Shown here: positions 57,542-64,000 of the stretch, in pieces
Layout of the letters: the number at the start of each line of letters is the position of its first letter
Numbering within the stretch: position 1 is the stretch's first letter
DNA from: an uncultured Clostridia bacterium
GTDB lineage: Bacteria; Bacillota; Clostridia; UBA1381
DNA: 64,000 bases
Direction of reading: 5' to 3'
Assembly: GCA_934489015.1 (NCBI GenBank)
Contig: CAKSSN010000009.1
Span: 1-64,000, forward strand
The notes under the pieces: model-generated
What the model was told of the DNA's origin: nothing
What the model saw: only the letters and a program-made list of their open reading frames with translations
The model's database searches: none
Made by a program: the position numbers and the translations under genes

Positions 57542-57561
57542 TTTGTTTTCTTCCTTTCTTG

Positions 57562-57759
57562 TTATTTTTCCTTGTAATAAAGCATACAGTGGCAAAATCC
57601 CTCAAAATTCGGATCTGCTATCTGCTCTCTGAATTCCTTGCACATACATTTATTTTCCTCTGTTCTTTCAACGCGGCACGGGCAGTAGCCACCCGTTCTT
57701 TTAAGTCCCTCCTTAACTGTTTTAACTATTTCTTCATCAGGGTTATATATTACCTTCAT
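57562..57759 (-). CDS. Ferredoxin-thioredoxin reductase catalytic-chain-like protein
   Basis: A 65-residue protein with the complete six-cysteine pattern of the FTR catalytic subunit: CPC (26, 28), CMC (38, 40) and CHC (56, 58). In FTR these hold a 4Fe-4S cluster next to a redox disulfide that reduces thioredoxin with ferredoxin electrons. It is shorter than plant chains (about 110 residues) and has no variable subunit nearby. Direct linkage to trxA supports a thioredoxin-reducing role in this anaerobe. Confidence 0.85.
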   Translation of the reverse strand: MKVIYNPDEEIVKTVKEGLKRTGGYCPCRVERTEENKCMCKEFREQIADPNFEGFCHCMLYYKEK

Positions 57760-57791
57760 GCTTATCCCTCCTGATTTACAGTGTTTGTAAT

Positions 57792-59096
57792 TTAGTCCTC
57801 TGCTATTCGTCCTATTGCCGTTTCGCCCTCTATTTTTTCGATATAAACGGTTTTGTATTGAAACGATAAATCAGTATCAGACTGTACGTGAACATTTATA
57901 TAGTTTGAGGTTTTGCCCTCATAAACATCATCGTGACCCTTTATGCTCCGCTCAAAAAGTATTTCCGTTTTGTTCCCCACAAGACCGAGCAGAAAATCAG
58001 CCGTATTTTTATTTCTTATTTTTTCAAGCACCTTGCTGCGCATTTCCTTTACCTGCGGATTTACCTGGTTTTTATACTTTGCCGCCGGAGTTCCCGGACG
58101 CACCGAATACTGAAAAATATGCATATCGGCAAATTTCATTTTATCCGCAAATGCGGCGCTTTTTGTAAACTCCTCGTCCGTTTCTCCCGGAAAGCCTACC
58201 ATAATATCGGTTGTAACGGCGGCGTCAGGGAAATGCGTTCGGATTGCGTTTACAATTTCCTCGTATTCTTCGGGGGTATATCGTCTGTTCATTCGCTTCA
58301 GCGTTTCGCCGCAGCCGGATTGCAGCGACAGGTGAAAATGATGACATAGCTTGTCTGCGGCAGATATTTTTTCGATAAATTCGCTGTTTAATGTCATAGG
58401 CTCAATTGAGCTGAGGCGTATTCTTCTGATGCCCTCAACGGCGTTCACACTTAAAATTATATCCGCAAGCGATGATTTTTTGCTGTCGAGTCCGTATGAA
58501 GCAATGTGAATACCTACGAGAATAATCTCCGAAAATCCGTCCGCTGCAAGTCTTTTTGCTTCCGCAACAACCTCTTCCGGGTCGCGGCTTCTTATAGGGC
58601 CTCGCGCATAGGGAATAATGCAGTAGGAGCAAAACTGATTGCAGCCCTCCTGAATTTTAATGTATGCACGCGTCATATGCTCATAATCGGAAACCTTCAT
58701 TTCCTCAAAGGTATGCGTTTTTAAAATATCTCCGACAAGCGATTTTTTATCCTCATGCGTTATACTTTCCGCCATATCAACAATTCTGTTTCTGTCGTTT
58801 GTGCCGATTATCAGGTTTACGTCCTCAATTCCGAGTACCTCGTCCGGAGCGACCTGCGCATAGCAGCCCGTTGCAATCACTATGCTGTTTGGGTTTTCTT
58901 TTTTTGCACGCCTTATAATTTGTCTTGATTTTCTGTCGCTTATCGACGTAACGCTGCAGGTGTTAATAACGTAAACATCAGCCGGAGAGGAAAAGTCGGT
59001 TATTTCATAGCCTCTTTTTTTAAAAAGCTCCGTCATTGCTTCTGTTTCGTATTGATTGACCTTACAGCCGAGAGTGTAAAATGCCGCTTTTTTCAT
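57792..59096 (-). CDS. mtaB: tRNA t6A methylthiotransferase MtaB
   Basis: A 434-residue radical SAM enzyme that adds a methylthio group to t6A37 of tRNAs reading ANN codons. The N-terminal UPF0004 domain (TLGCKVNQYETEAM), the radical SAM motif CNQFCSYCIIPYARG near residue 150, and a C-terminal TRAM domain are in order. Full length. It is followed by the FTR-like and trxA genes after 32 bp, possibly cotranscribed. Confidence 0.94.
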   Translation of the reverse strand: MKKAAFYTLGCKVNQYETEAMTELFKKRGYEITDFSSPADVYVINTCSVTSISDRKSRQIIRRAKKENPNSIVIATGCYAQVAPDEVLGIEDVNLIIGTNDRNRIVDMAESITHEDKKSLVGDILKTHTFEEMKVSDYEHMTRAYIKIQEGCNQFCSYCIIPYARGPIRSRDPEEVVAEAKRLAADGFSEIILVGIHIASYGLDSKKSSLADIILSVNAVEGIRRIRLSSIEPMTLNSEFIEKISAADKLCHHFHLSLQSGCGETLKRMNRRYTPEEYEEIVNAIRTHFPDAAVTTDIMVGFPGETDEEFTKSAAFADKMKFADMHIFQYSVRPGTPAAKYKNQVNPQVKEMRSKVLEKIRNKNTADFLLGLVGNKTEILFERSIKGHDDVYEGKTSNYINVHVQSDTDLSFQYKTVYIEKIEGETAIGRIAED

Positions 59097-59208
59097 TTAC
59101 CTTATATGCCTTTCGTAATTTAAATTTATCGTTTTGAGTAATTTTGCATATATCTTAAATTTATTAGTAAGCACAATTACCAAAAATTCAAAAAATGTTT
59201 AATTTCAC

Positions 59209-59237
59209 TTGACTAAAAGGAAAAAACAGTGTATTAT
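59209..59237 (+). promoter_or_regulatory. Promoter of the HPr-like gene
   Basis: TTGACT (59209-59214), 17-bp spacer, TATTAT (59232-59237), about 45 nt before the start. Confidence 0.55.
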
Positions 59238-59288
59238 ATAAGTGCGGATAAAGAAAATCCGTAAAACAAATTTTAAGGAGGATGCTTT

Positions 59289-59519
59289 ATGAGAACATTC
59301 AATTTATTGCTCAGCTCTATCAACGATGTAAAGGATTTTGTCAATATTGTCAGCAAATATGACTTTGACGTAGATTTGACATCAGGCAGATACGTTGTAG
59401 ATGCAAAATCAATAATGGGGATTTTCAGTCTTGATTTGTCAAAGCCTATAAAGGTTGAAGTACATGATGACAACTGCGATGAATTTATAAGCGAGCTTAA
59501 AAAGTTTATCGTTGACTAA
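59289..59519 (+). CDS. HPr-fold protein lacking the phospho-histidine
   Basis: A 76-residue protein with the HPr-like fold: alternating strands and helices and the SIMGIFSLDLSKPIKVEVH region that matches HPr's 'SIMGVMSLG' serine loop. The phospho-acceptor His15 of true HPr is absent; the first loop reads LLSSINDVKDFVNI. So it cannot act as a PTS phosphocarrier and is more likely a regulatory relative. It has its own promoter and a terminator at 59554-59589. Confidence 0.75.
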   Translation: MRTFNLLLSSINDVKDFVNIVSKYDFDVDLTSGRYVVDAKSIMGIFSLDLSKPIKVEVHDDNCDEFISELKKFIVD

Positions 59520-59553
59520 TTCTTTGGTTTCACATAATTTAAAATTATGTAGG

Positions 59554-59589
59554 AAACAGAGTGAGCCCCCTTGCTCTGTTTTTTCTTTT
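59554..59589 (+). terminator. Terminator of the HPr-like gene
   Basis: Eight-bp stem AAACAGAG / CTCTGTTT, 12-nt loop, then a long T-run. Confidence 0.8.
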
Positions 59590-59650
59590 CTATTAAAAAA
59601 GTATAACATATATTTTATGTTTTTGCAATAGTATAAATAAAAAATTTTCA

Positions 59651-59682
59651 AAATCCGCGTTTTTTCGGCGCGGATTTTTTTA
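59651..59682 (+). terminator. Second terminator-like hairpin before gap
   Basis: Nine-bp stem AAATCCGCG / CGCGGATTT followed by T5. No gene ends just before it, so it may back up the previous terminator or end an unknown short RNA. The rest of 59690-59800 is AT-rich without clear features. Confidence 0.6.
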
Positions 59683-59802
59683 CTTTGCCAAAATTTTAAA
59701 ATCAATACGTCTTTAAGTTGAATAAAAAATAAAAGAAAAATCTTTTTGTTTTGTGCAAAACAGAAAATCCCCCGAAAATGATAAAAAAATAACATTTTTC
59801 TA

Positions 59803-59831
59803 TTGTATATTTCGCATTTTTGAGGTAAAAT
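59803..59831 (+). promoter_or_regulatory. Probable promoter of gap
   Basis: TTGTAT (59803-59808), 17-bp spacer, TAAAAT (59826-59831), about 60 nt before the start codon with an AGGAGGAA ribosome site. Confidence 0.45.
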
Positions 59832-59895
59832 ATAGGTATGGAATAATCCGCAAGGACTATTCACTTAATATGTATTTATATAGGAGGAATTAATC

Positions 59896-60933
59896 ATGGC
59901 AGTTAAAGTTGCGATTAATGGATTTGGTCGTATCGGACGTCTTGCATTCAGACAGATGTTCGGTGCTGAAGGTTATGAGGTTGTTGCAATCAACGACTTA
60001 ACAAAGCCCTCAATGCTTGCTGATCTTCTTAAGTATGATACAGCACAGGGCGGCTACTGTGGTAAGATAGGTGAAAACCTTCATACAGTAGAGGCTGACG
60101 ATGAGGCTAACACAATCACTGTTGACGGCAAAACTCTTACAATTTACAAAGAAGCAGACGCTTCAAAGCTCCCCTGGGGTGAAATCGGCGTAGACGTTGT
60201 ACTCGAGTGCACAGGCTTCTATACATCAAAGGAGAAATCACAGGCACATATCAATGCAGGTGCTAAGAAGGTTGTTATTTCAGCTCCGGCAGGAAACGAC
60301 CTTAAGACAATTGTTTTCTCTGTAAACGAAAATACTCTTACAGCTGACGATACAATCATTTCAGCAGCTTCGTGTACAACAAACTGCTTGGCTCCTATGG
60401 CTAACGCACTTAACAAGTACGCTCCCATTCAGTCAGGTATCATGTCAACAATCCACGCTTACACAGGCGATCAGATGATTCTTGACGGTCCGCACAGAAA
60501 GGGCGATATGAGAAGAGCAAGAGCAGGTGCTGCTAACATAGTTCCTAACTCAACAGGTGCTGCTAAGGCAATCGGCCTTGTTATCCCTGAGCTTAACGGT
60601 AAGCTTATCGGTTCTGCACAGAGAGTTCCTGTTCCGACAGGTTCAACAACAATCCTTACAGCTGTTGTTAAGGGCGACAACGTAACAGTTGACGGAATTA
60701 ACGCTGCTATGAAGGCTGCTGCTTCCGAGTCATTCGGCTATAACACAGACCCGATCGTATCTTCAGACGTTATCGGCATGAAGTACGGCTCACTCTTTGA
60801 CGCTACACAGACAATGGTAGCTGAAATCGGTGACGGTCTTTATGAGGTACAGGTTGTTTCGTGGTATGATAACGAAAATTCATACACAAGCCAGATGGTT
60901 AGAACAATCAAATACTTCGCAGAGCTTGCGTAA
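59896..60933 (+). CDS. gap: Glyceraldehyde-3-phosphate dehydrogenase
   Basis: A 345-residue glycolytic enzyme. NAD-binding start VKVAINGFGRIGRLAFRQMF, and the catalytic Cys in SAASCTTNCLAPM near residue 157 with the partner His in STIHAYTGDQ. Full length. Its codon use (many GCT, ACA, CTT, AAC, AAG) is visibly more biased than in neighbouring genes, as expected for a highly expressed gene. No pgk or tpi follows; it has its own terminator. Confidence 0.97.
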   Translation: MAVKVAINGFGRIGRLAFRQMFGAEGYEVVAINDLTKPSMLADLLKYDTAQGGYCGKIGENLHTVEADDEANTITVDGKTLTIYKEADASKLPWGEIGVDVVLECTGFYTSKEKSQAHINAGAKKVVISAPAGNDLKTIVFSVNENTLTADDTIISAASCTTNCLAPMANALNKYAPIQSGIMSTIHAYTGDQMILDGPHRKGDMRRARAGAANIVPNSTGAAKAIGLVIPELNGKLIGSAQRVPVPTGSTTILTAVVKGDNVTVDGINAAMKAAASESFGYNTDPIVSSDVIGMKYGSLFDATQTMVAEIGDGLYEVQVVSWYDNENSYTSQMVRTIKYFAELA

Positions 60934-60949
60934 TTAAAGTAAAACCAAA

Positions 60950-60980
60950 AAATGCTGCACTTAAAAGTGCGGCATTTTTT
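60950..60980. terminator. Terminator of gap
   Basis: Thirteen-bp stem AAATGCTGCACTT / AAGTGCGGCATTT (one mismatch pair) with a tight loop and six or more T. Confidence 0.85.
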
Positions 60981-61008
60981 GTATGCTTTTTAGAGAAACA
61001 AATATAGA

Positions 61009-61767
61009 TTATATTTCAAATGTGTTTTCTCCCTCATCGGCGCGTATTTTTCTGAGAGCCATATACATAATCACAACCGACAGAAGAAGCGCCACGTTTG
61101 TATTCATACTAAATCCGACAGTGCCTAAAAACGCAAAAATTACAGTCGGCAGAGTTCTTGAATAAATTCCGAGCTTTATAAGCTGAGAAATCGGAATTCT
61201 TATATGCATAAGCATACTTATAAGGTTTGATATTATCGCCGCAAGTATTGAGTTTAAGACGTATGAGAACATAAGAGCAGCATACATCATTATATCAAAC
61301 ACCGCAAGGCCGATGTAAATATACTTTTTCAGTGACGGCAAATCGCTTTTTGTAACCTTGAAGCCGCTGCCCGAAAGGTCAAATTCCTTATACGTAAATT
61401 CGGCGGTTTGGCTTATGCTTTTTAAAATTACCTTATCCCTGTCAAGCAAAAAGCCCATATAATCGTCGCCGAAATCCTCCGCGCTCACCGAACGCTCGTT
61501 TGTTGCGTACATTTTAATTCCGGCATAGTCAAAATCAAAGGTTGAGTCTATTGTAAGACCGTTTTGCGTTATCTCAAATTCGGGAATTTCCTGCATAAAG
61601 CCCGAAAGAATTTTCGCGCTTTCCCGAATTGTCGGAATTATTATAATTCCTATGCTGCATATGAGAAGCAGCACGGCGATGTATGCTATAACATCGCCGG
61701 TTGTTTTTTTTCTGAAATTTTTGTATTCGTTTACGTTAAATGACCTGCAAATATCTTTAAATATCAT
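61009..61767 (-). CDS. DUF1189 family membrane protein
   Basis: A 252-residue membrane protein. One N-terminal helix (about 27-48) is followed by an extracytoplasmic domain (to about 150) and four C-terminal helices. This topology and the YKEFDLSGSGFKVTKSDL-like centre match the DUF1189 family, whose function is unknown. It follows uppP by 12 bp and is the last gene of a run from coaE. Confidence 0.75.
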   Translation of the reverse strand: MIFKDICRSFNVNEYKNFRKKTTGDVIAYIAVLLLICSIGIIIIPTIRESAKILSGFMQEIPEFEITQNGLTIDSTFDFDYAGIKMYATNERSVSAEDFGDDYMGFLLDRDKVILKSISQTAEFTYKEFDLSGSGFKVTKSDLPSLKKYIYIGLAVFDIMMYAALMFSYVLNSILAAIISNLISMLMHIRIPISQLIKLGIYSRTLPTVIFAFLGTVGFSMNTNVALLLSVVIMYMALRKIRADEGENTFEI

Positions 61768-61779
61768 TTTAACTCCATC

Positions 61780-62592
61780 CTATGCTATAAATGAGAAATA
61801 TAATATAACGGCTATACCGAGTATAATTCTGTAATATCCGAACGACTTGAAATTATGCTTTCTCACGTAGTTCATAAGGAATTTTATCGACAGCATTGAA
61901 ACAATGTATGCTATAATCATTCCCGTTATAAGTACAACAGCGTCGCCGCCGCTCATTGCAAGACCGTATTTAAGTATTTTCAAAAGGCTTACTCCAAACA
62001 TTACCGGAATTGCGAGGAAGAACGAAAATTCCGCCGCCGCGCCGCGCGAACAGCCTATTATGATTGCACCGAGAATTGTAGCGCCGGAGCGCGATGTTCC
62101 CGGAATTATCGAAAGCACCTGAAAAAGTCCTATCATAAACGCCGTTTTGTAGCTCATTTCGTTTACGGAGTGTATTTTTGCTTTCCTGTCCCTGCTCTCT
62201 ATCAATATAAAGGCGAAGCCATAAATAATCAGCATTGCCGAAACAACAAGCCAGTTTTCAAAATTCGCCATGTACTTATCGAGCAAAAGACCGATAACCG
62301 CCGCCGGCAGACACGCCGTTATAACCTTAAACCACATCTGCCAGGTGTCCGCCTTTTCCTTTTTCGTTTTCTTGGGTGAAAACGGATTAAGCTTATGGAA
62401 ATACAGCGTTACAACAGCAAGTATAGCGCCGAGCTGAATTACATACAGGTATAAGTCGGATGCCGTAAAGCCGTCCGTGTTTTTTATAAGCTCATTTACA
62501 AGTATCATATGCCCGGTTGAGCTTATCGGGAGCCATTCGGTGAAGCCTTCGACAATTCCGAGTATGATGGTTTTAATCATTTCTGCAAGCAT
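61780..62592 (-). CDS. uppP: Undecaprenyl-diphosphate phosphatase
   Basis: A 270-residue integral membrane enzyme (BacA/UppP) that recycles the lipid carrier for cell-wall synthesis and can give bacitracin tolerance. Motif 1 EGFTEWLPISSTGH near residue 17 and motif 2 SIIPGTSRSGATI near 160 are intact. About seven or eight helices; normal length. In a run with a cytidylate-kinase-like gene and DUF1189. Confidence 0.95.
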   Translation of the reverse strand: MLAEMIKTIILGIVEGFTEWLPISSTGHMILVNELIKNTDGFTASDLYLYVIQLGAILAVVTLYFHKLNPFSPKKTKKEKADTWQMWFKVITACLPAAVIGLLLDKYMANFENWLVVSAMLIIYGFAFILIESRDRKAKIHSVNEMSYKTAFMIGLFQVLSIIPGTSRSGATILGAIIIGCSRGAAAEFSFFLAIPVMFGVSLLKILKYGLAMSGGDAVVLITGMIIAYIVSMLSIKFLMNYVRKHNFKSFGYYRIILGIAVILYFSFIA

Positions 62593-62607
62593 TTAATTCC
62601 CCCCAAA

Positions 62608-63222
62608 TCAATCGCCGATGACCGATTTAATAATTTCAACGCATTTGTCCTCTCCGAGAACGGCTGAATTGAGGCACAGGTCGTAATTTTTCATAACGCC
62701 CCAGTCGCTGTTTGTATAATAGTCGTAATATGAACGTCTGCGCTTTTCGGTCTTTATAACCTTATCCTTTGCCTGCTGGCTTGTGAGATTGTATCTTTTC
62801 ATAACATTTGCGATTTTATAATCAGCGTCGGCGTATATAAACACGCTCAGTACGGGCATTTCCGCTGTTTTAAGCACATAATCGGCGCATCTTCCCACAA
62901 ATACGCACGGAGCCTTTGCCGCCTTTTCCTTAATAATATCCGACTGCGTTAAGAAAAGCTTGTCGTTTATCGGCAAATCGTAATAAACAGGTCCTCCGAG
63001 CGTTCCGACGGTATAGTTGCCCATAGCTATTGAATACAAAAAGCTGCTTTTTGCGTTTTCGTCAAGCTTTTTAACCGTTTCCTCACTGAAATTTGCCTTT
63101 TTTGCGGCAAGCTCAACGAGCTCCTTGTCGTAAAACTCATATCCGAGCTCGTCGGCAAGCTTTTTACCGATATAAAAGCCTCCGCTTCCGAAATGTCTTC
63201 CGATTACAATTGATTTTTTCAT
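62608..63222 (-). CDS. Cytidylate-kinase-like family protein
   Basis: A 204-residue P-loop protein of the cytidylate kinase-like family (AAA_26). The N-terminus IVIGRHFGSGGFYIGKKLA holds the nucleotide loop, and VFVGRCADYVL is the second family motif. RRSYYDYYTNSDWG is typical of these proteins. It differs from the true Cmk by its motif order. Substrate unknown. It follows the lytic transglycosylase by 2 bp. Confidence 0.85.
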   Translation of the reverse strand: MKKSIVIGRHFGSGGFYIGKKLADELGYEFYDKELVELAAKKANFSEETVKKLDENAKSSFLYSIAMGNYTVGTLGGPVYYDLPINDKLFLTQSDIIKEKAAKAPCVFVGRCADYVLKTAEMPVLSVFIYADADYKIANVMKRYNLTSQQAKDKVIKTEKRRRSYYDYYTNSDWGVMKNYDLCLNSAVLGEDKCVEIIKSVIGD

Positions 63223-63224
63223 AA

Positions 63225-63830
63225 TTAATTACTCCCTTCATTTTTATGATTTTTAATTATTTCTTCTCCGCTTATCATTTTTTCATAAATGATTTTTTGT
63301 GTGTTTACCTTTTCAACATATTCTCTCGTTTCCTTAAAAGGTATGTATTTAAGATGAACGCCGTCCGATGAATATTTATCGTCCTTAAGCCATTTGTCAA
63401 CGTTACCCATGCCGCCGTTATATGCCGCAAGCGCAACGTCTGTGTTGCCGTCGTAATAATCTATAAGATACCTCAGGTAAAAGCAGCCGAGCTTAATGTT
63501 ATCCTTTGGATTCATAAGGTCAATGCTTTCGAGCTTTAAATTCATCTTTTTGCTTATCCATTCCGCCGTGTCGTCCGTTATCTGCATAAGGCCGCTTGCC
63601 TTTCCCGAATGTGCGTCATGAATAAAGTTGCTTTCCGTTTTAATTACCGCCATAACAAGCGCCTCGTCAAGCTCGTTTTCGTTTGCATACTTTACTATAA
63701 TATCCTGATAATCAAACGGATATAACAGATTTTTGCAGGTGACAACGCCTATGCGCACGGCAAAGGCCATGAGGACGATAACAATTACAAGCTTTAAAAT
63801 TCCATGTCTTTTTTTCTTTCTTCTTCTAAT
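63225..63830 (-). CDS. Membrane-anchored lytic transglycosylase with non-standard start
   Basis: About 201 residues. A SLT domain has the catalytic Glu in VIKTESNF, SGLMQITDDTAEWI, and AAYNGGMGNVDKW. The N-terminus is a basic stretch then a hydrophobic anchor (LKLVIVIVLMAFAVRIGVV). The first ATG (63770) falls inside that anchor and has no ribosome site. The full N-terminus needs a start at ATT (63828-63830), which has GGGAGG about 10 nt upstream and is followed by RRRKKKRHG. An ATT start, or a recent mutation of ATG, is inferred. Confidence 0.8.
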   Translation of the reverse strand: MRRRKKKRHGILKLVIVIVLMAFAVRIGVVTCKNLLYPFDYQDIIVKYANENELDEALVMAVIKTESNFIHDAHSGKASGLMQITDDTAEWISKKMNLKLESIDLMNPKDNIKLGCFYLRYLIDYYDGNTDVALAAYNGGMGNVDKWLKDDKYSSDGVHLKYIPFKETREYVEKVNTQKIIYEKMISGEEIIKNHKNEGSN

Positions 63831-64000
63831 TTTAAACTTACCTCCCTGACCTGATTTTCGAGCGTAGCTCTGTCACTGTTATTATACAATATATAGTCGC
63901 AGTTTTCAATATAAAAGTTGTCAACTTTTTGTGAATTAATTCTTTTCTCCGCTTCCTCAGGCGTCAGCTTGTCGCGCTTTATTATTCTTTCGGCTCTGAT
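63794..64000 (-). CDS. coaE: Dephospho-CoA kinase, C-terminal part
   Basis: The last 68 codons of CoaE; the gene continues past the right edge. The segment RAERIIKRDKLTPEEAEKRI followed by NSQ is the family signature near the ATP-lid. CoaE adds the last phosphate of coenzyme A. The reading frame runs 11 codons beyond the point (63827-63829) where a TGA would lie if the transglycosylase start were ATG, ending KKDMEF. This overlap of 37 bp is probably a consequence of the same base change. Confidence 0.85.
   Translation of the reverse strand: MRAERIIKRDKLTPEEAEKRINSQKVDNFYIENCDYILYNNSDRATLENQVREVSLKLEEERKKDMEF

Noticed and set aside
62548..62554. A TTCGACA (0A box on the minus strand)
   Set aside because: It lies deep inside the uppP coding sequence with no promoter near it; a single 7-mer is expected by chance.

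Overview
The window looks like a chromosomal segment of an AT-rich, spore-forming, Gram-positive member of the Clostridia, probably an uncultured gut or anaerobic Bacillota species. The evidence is spo0A and sigH, AddAB, RecO and DprA, SLH-domain surface proteins, a Firmicutes-type pst-phoU-phoPR locus with a PhoP-type box, and strong AGGAGG ribosome sites. Nearly all promoters I could find are sigma-A-like with exactly 17-bp spacers.

Layout. 1-2.4 kb: an Agr-type GHKL histidine kinase and LytTR response regulator, with perfect Spo0A boxes upstream and a LytTR-type direct repeat next to an outward promoter. 2.5-6.7 kb: rpsT, then a minus-strand run of serine hydrolase, TtcA, RecO and dCMP deaminase. 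6.8-8.8 kb: sigH with a tRNA-like remnant after it, spo0A, and a probable small RNA upstream of spo0A. 9-14.7 kb: dprA, a sugar oxidoreductase/isomerase pair, a divergent AraC-PHP fusion, and an acyltransferase. 14.7-23.8 kb: addAB, an XRE regulator, ksgA, a CpsB-type PHP phosphatase and a small Cys-rich protein as one minus-strand run. 23.9-29 kb: SLH-NlpC/P60 hydrolase, guaB, dusB, an AraC regulator. 29.1-32.2 kb: a candidate small RNA, then rnhA-galT-galK. 36.2-39.3 kb: GNAT acetyltransferase behind an elaborate leader, a GH88 hydrolase, and cysK with a Cys-terminated leader peptide. 39.3-42.1 kb: an orphan polyvalent protein of mobile-element origin. 42.2-48.6 kb: the Pho regulon core. 51.9-64 kb: housekeeping genes (ctpA, ddl, broken azlCD, trxA with an FTR-like partner, mtaB, gap, uppP, a lytic transglycosylase, the end of coaE).

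The most striking content is two separate recombinase-plus-invertible-promoter cassettes. At 34603-34890, a 248-bp segment bounded by perfect 20-bp inverted repeats carries a consensus promoter and an internal terminator; a complete tyrosine recombinase lies on one side and a TetR regulator on the other. At 49395-49539, a 107-bp segment bounded by perfect 19-bp inverted repeats carries a TTGACA-N17-TATAAT promoter, between a serine recombinase and an SLH surface-protein operon. In the orientation given, both promoters point away from the presumed target and into the 3' end of the recombinase gene, so both cassettes read as OFF. The TetR gene is followed by a secreted protein whose own promoter has a palindrome in its spacer, suggesting an inversion-TetR-surface-protein cascade.

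Other regulatory structures include the 0A boxes, the LytTR repeat, a PhoP box, an operator on the cysK start site, an AraC-like tandem repeat before the GH88 gene, and a start-codon lesion (ATGA to ATTA) linking coaE and the lytic transglycosylase. All functional statements are inferred from sequence reading; no database search was possible.
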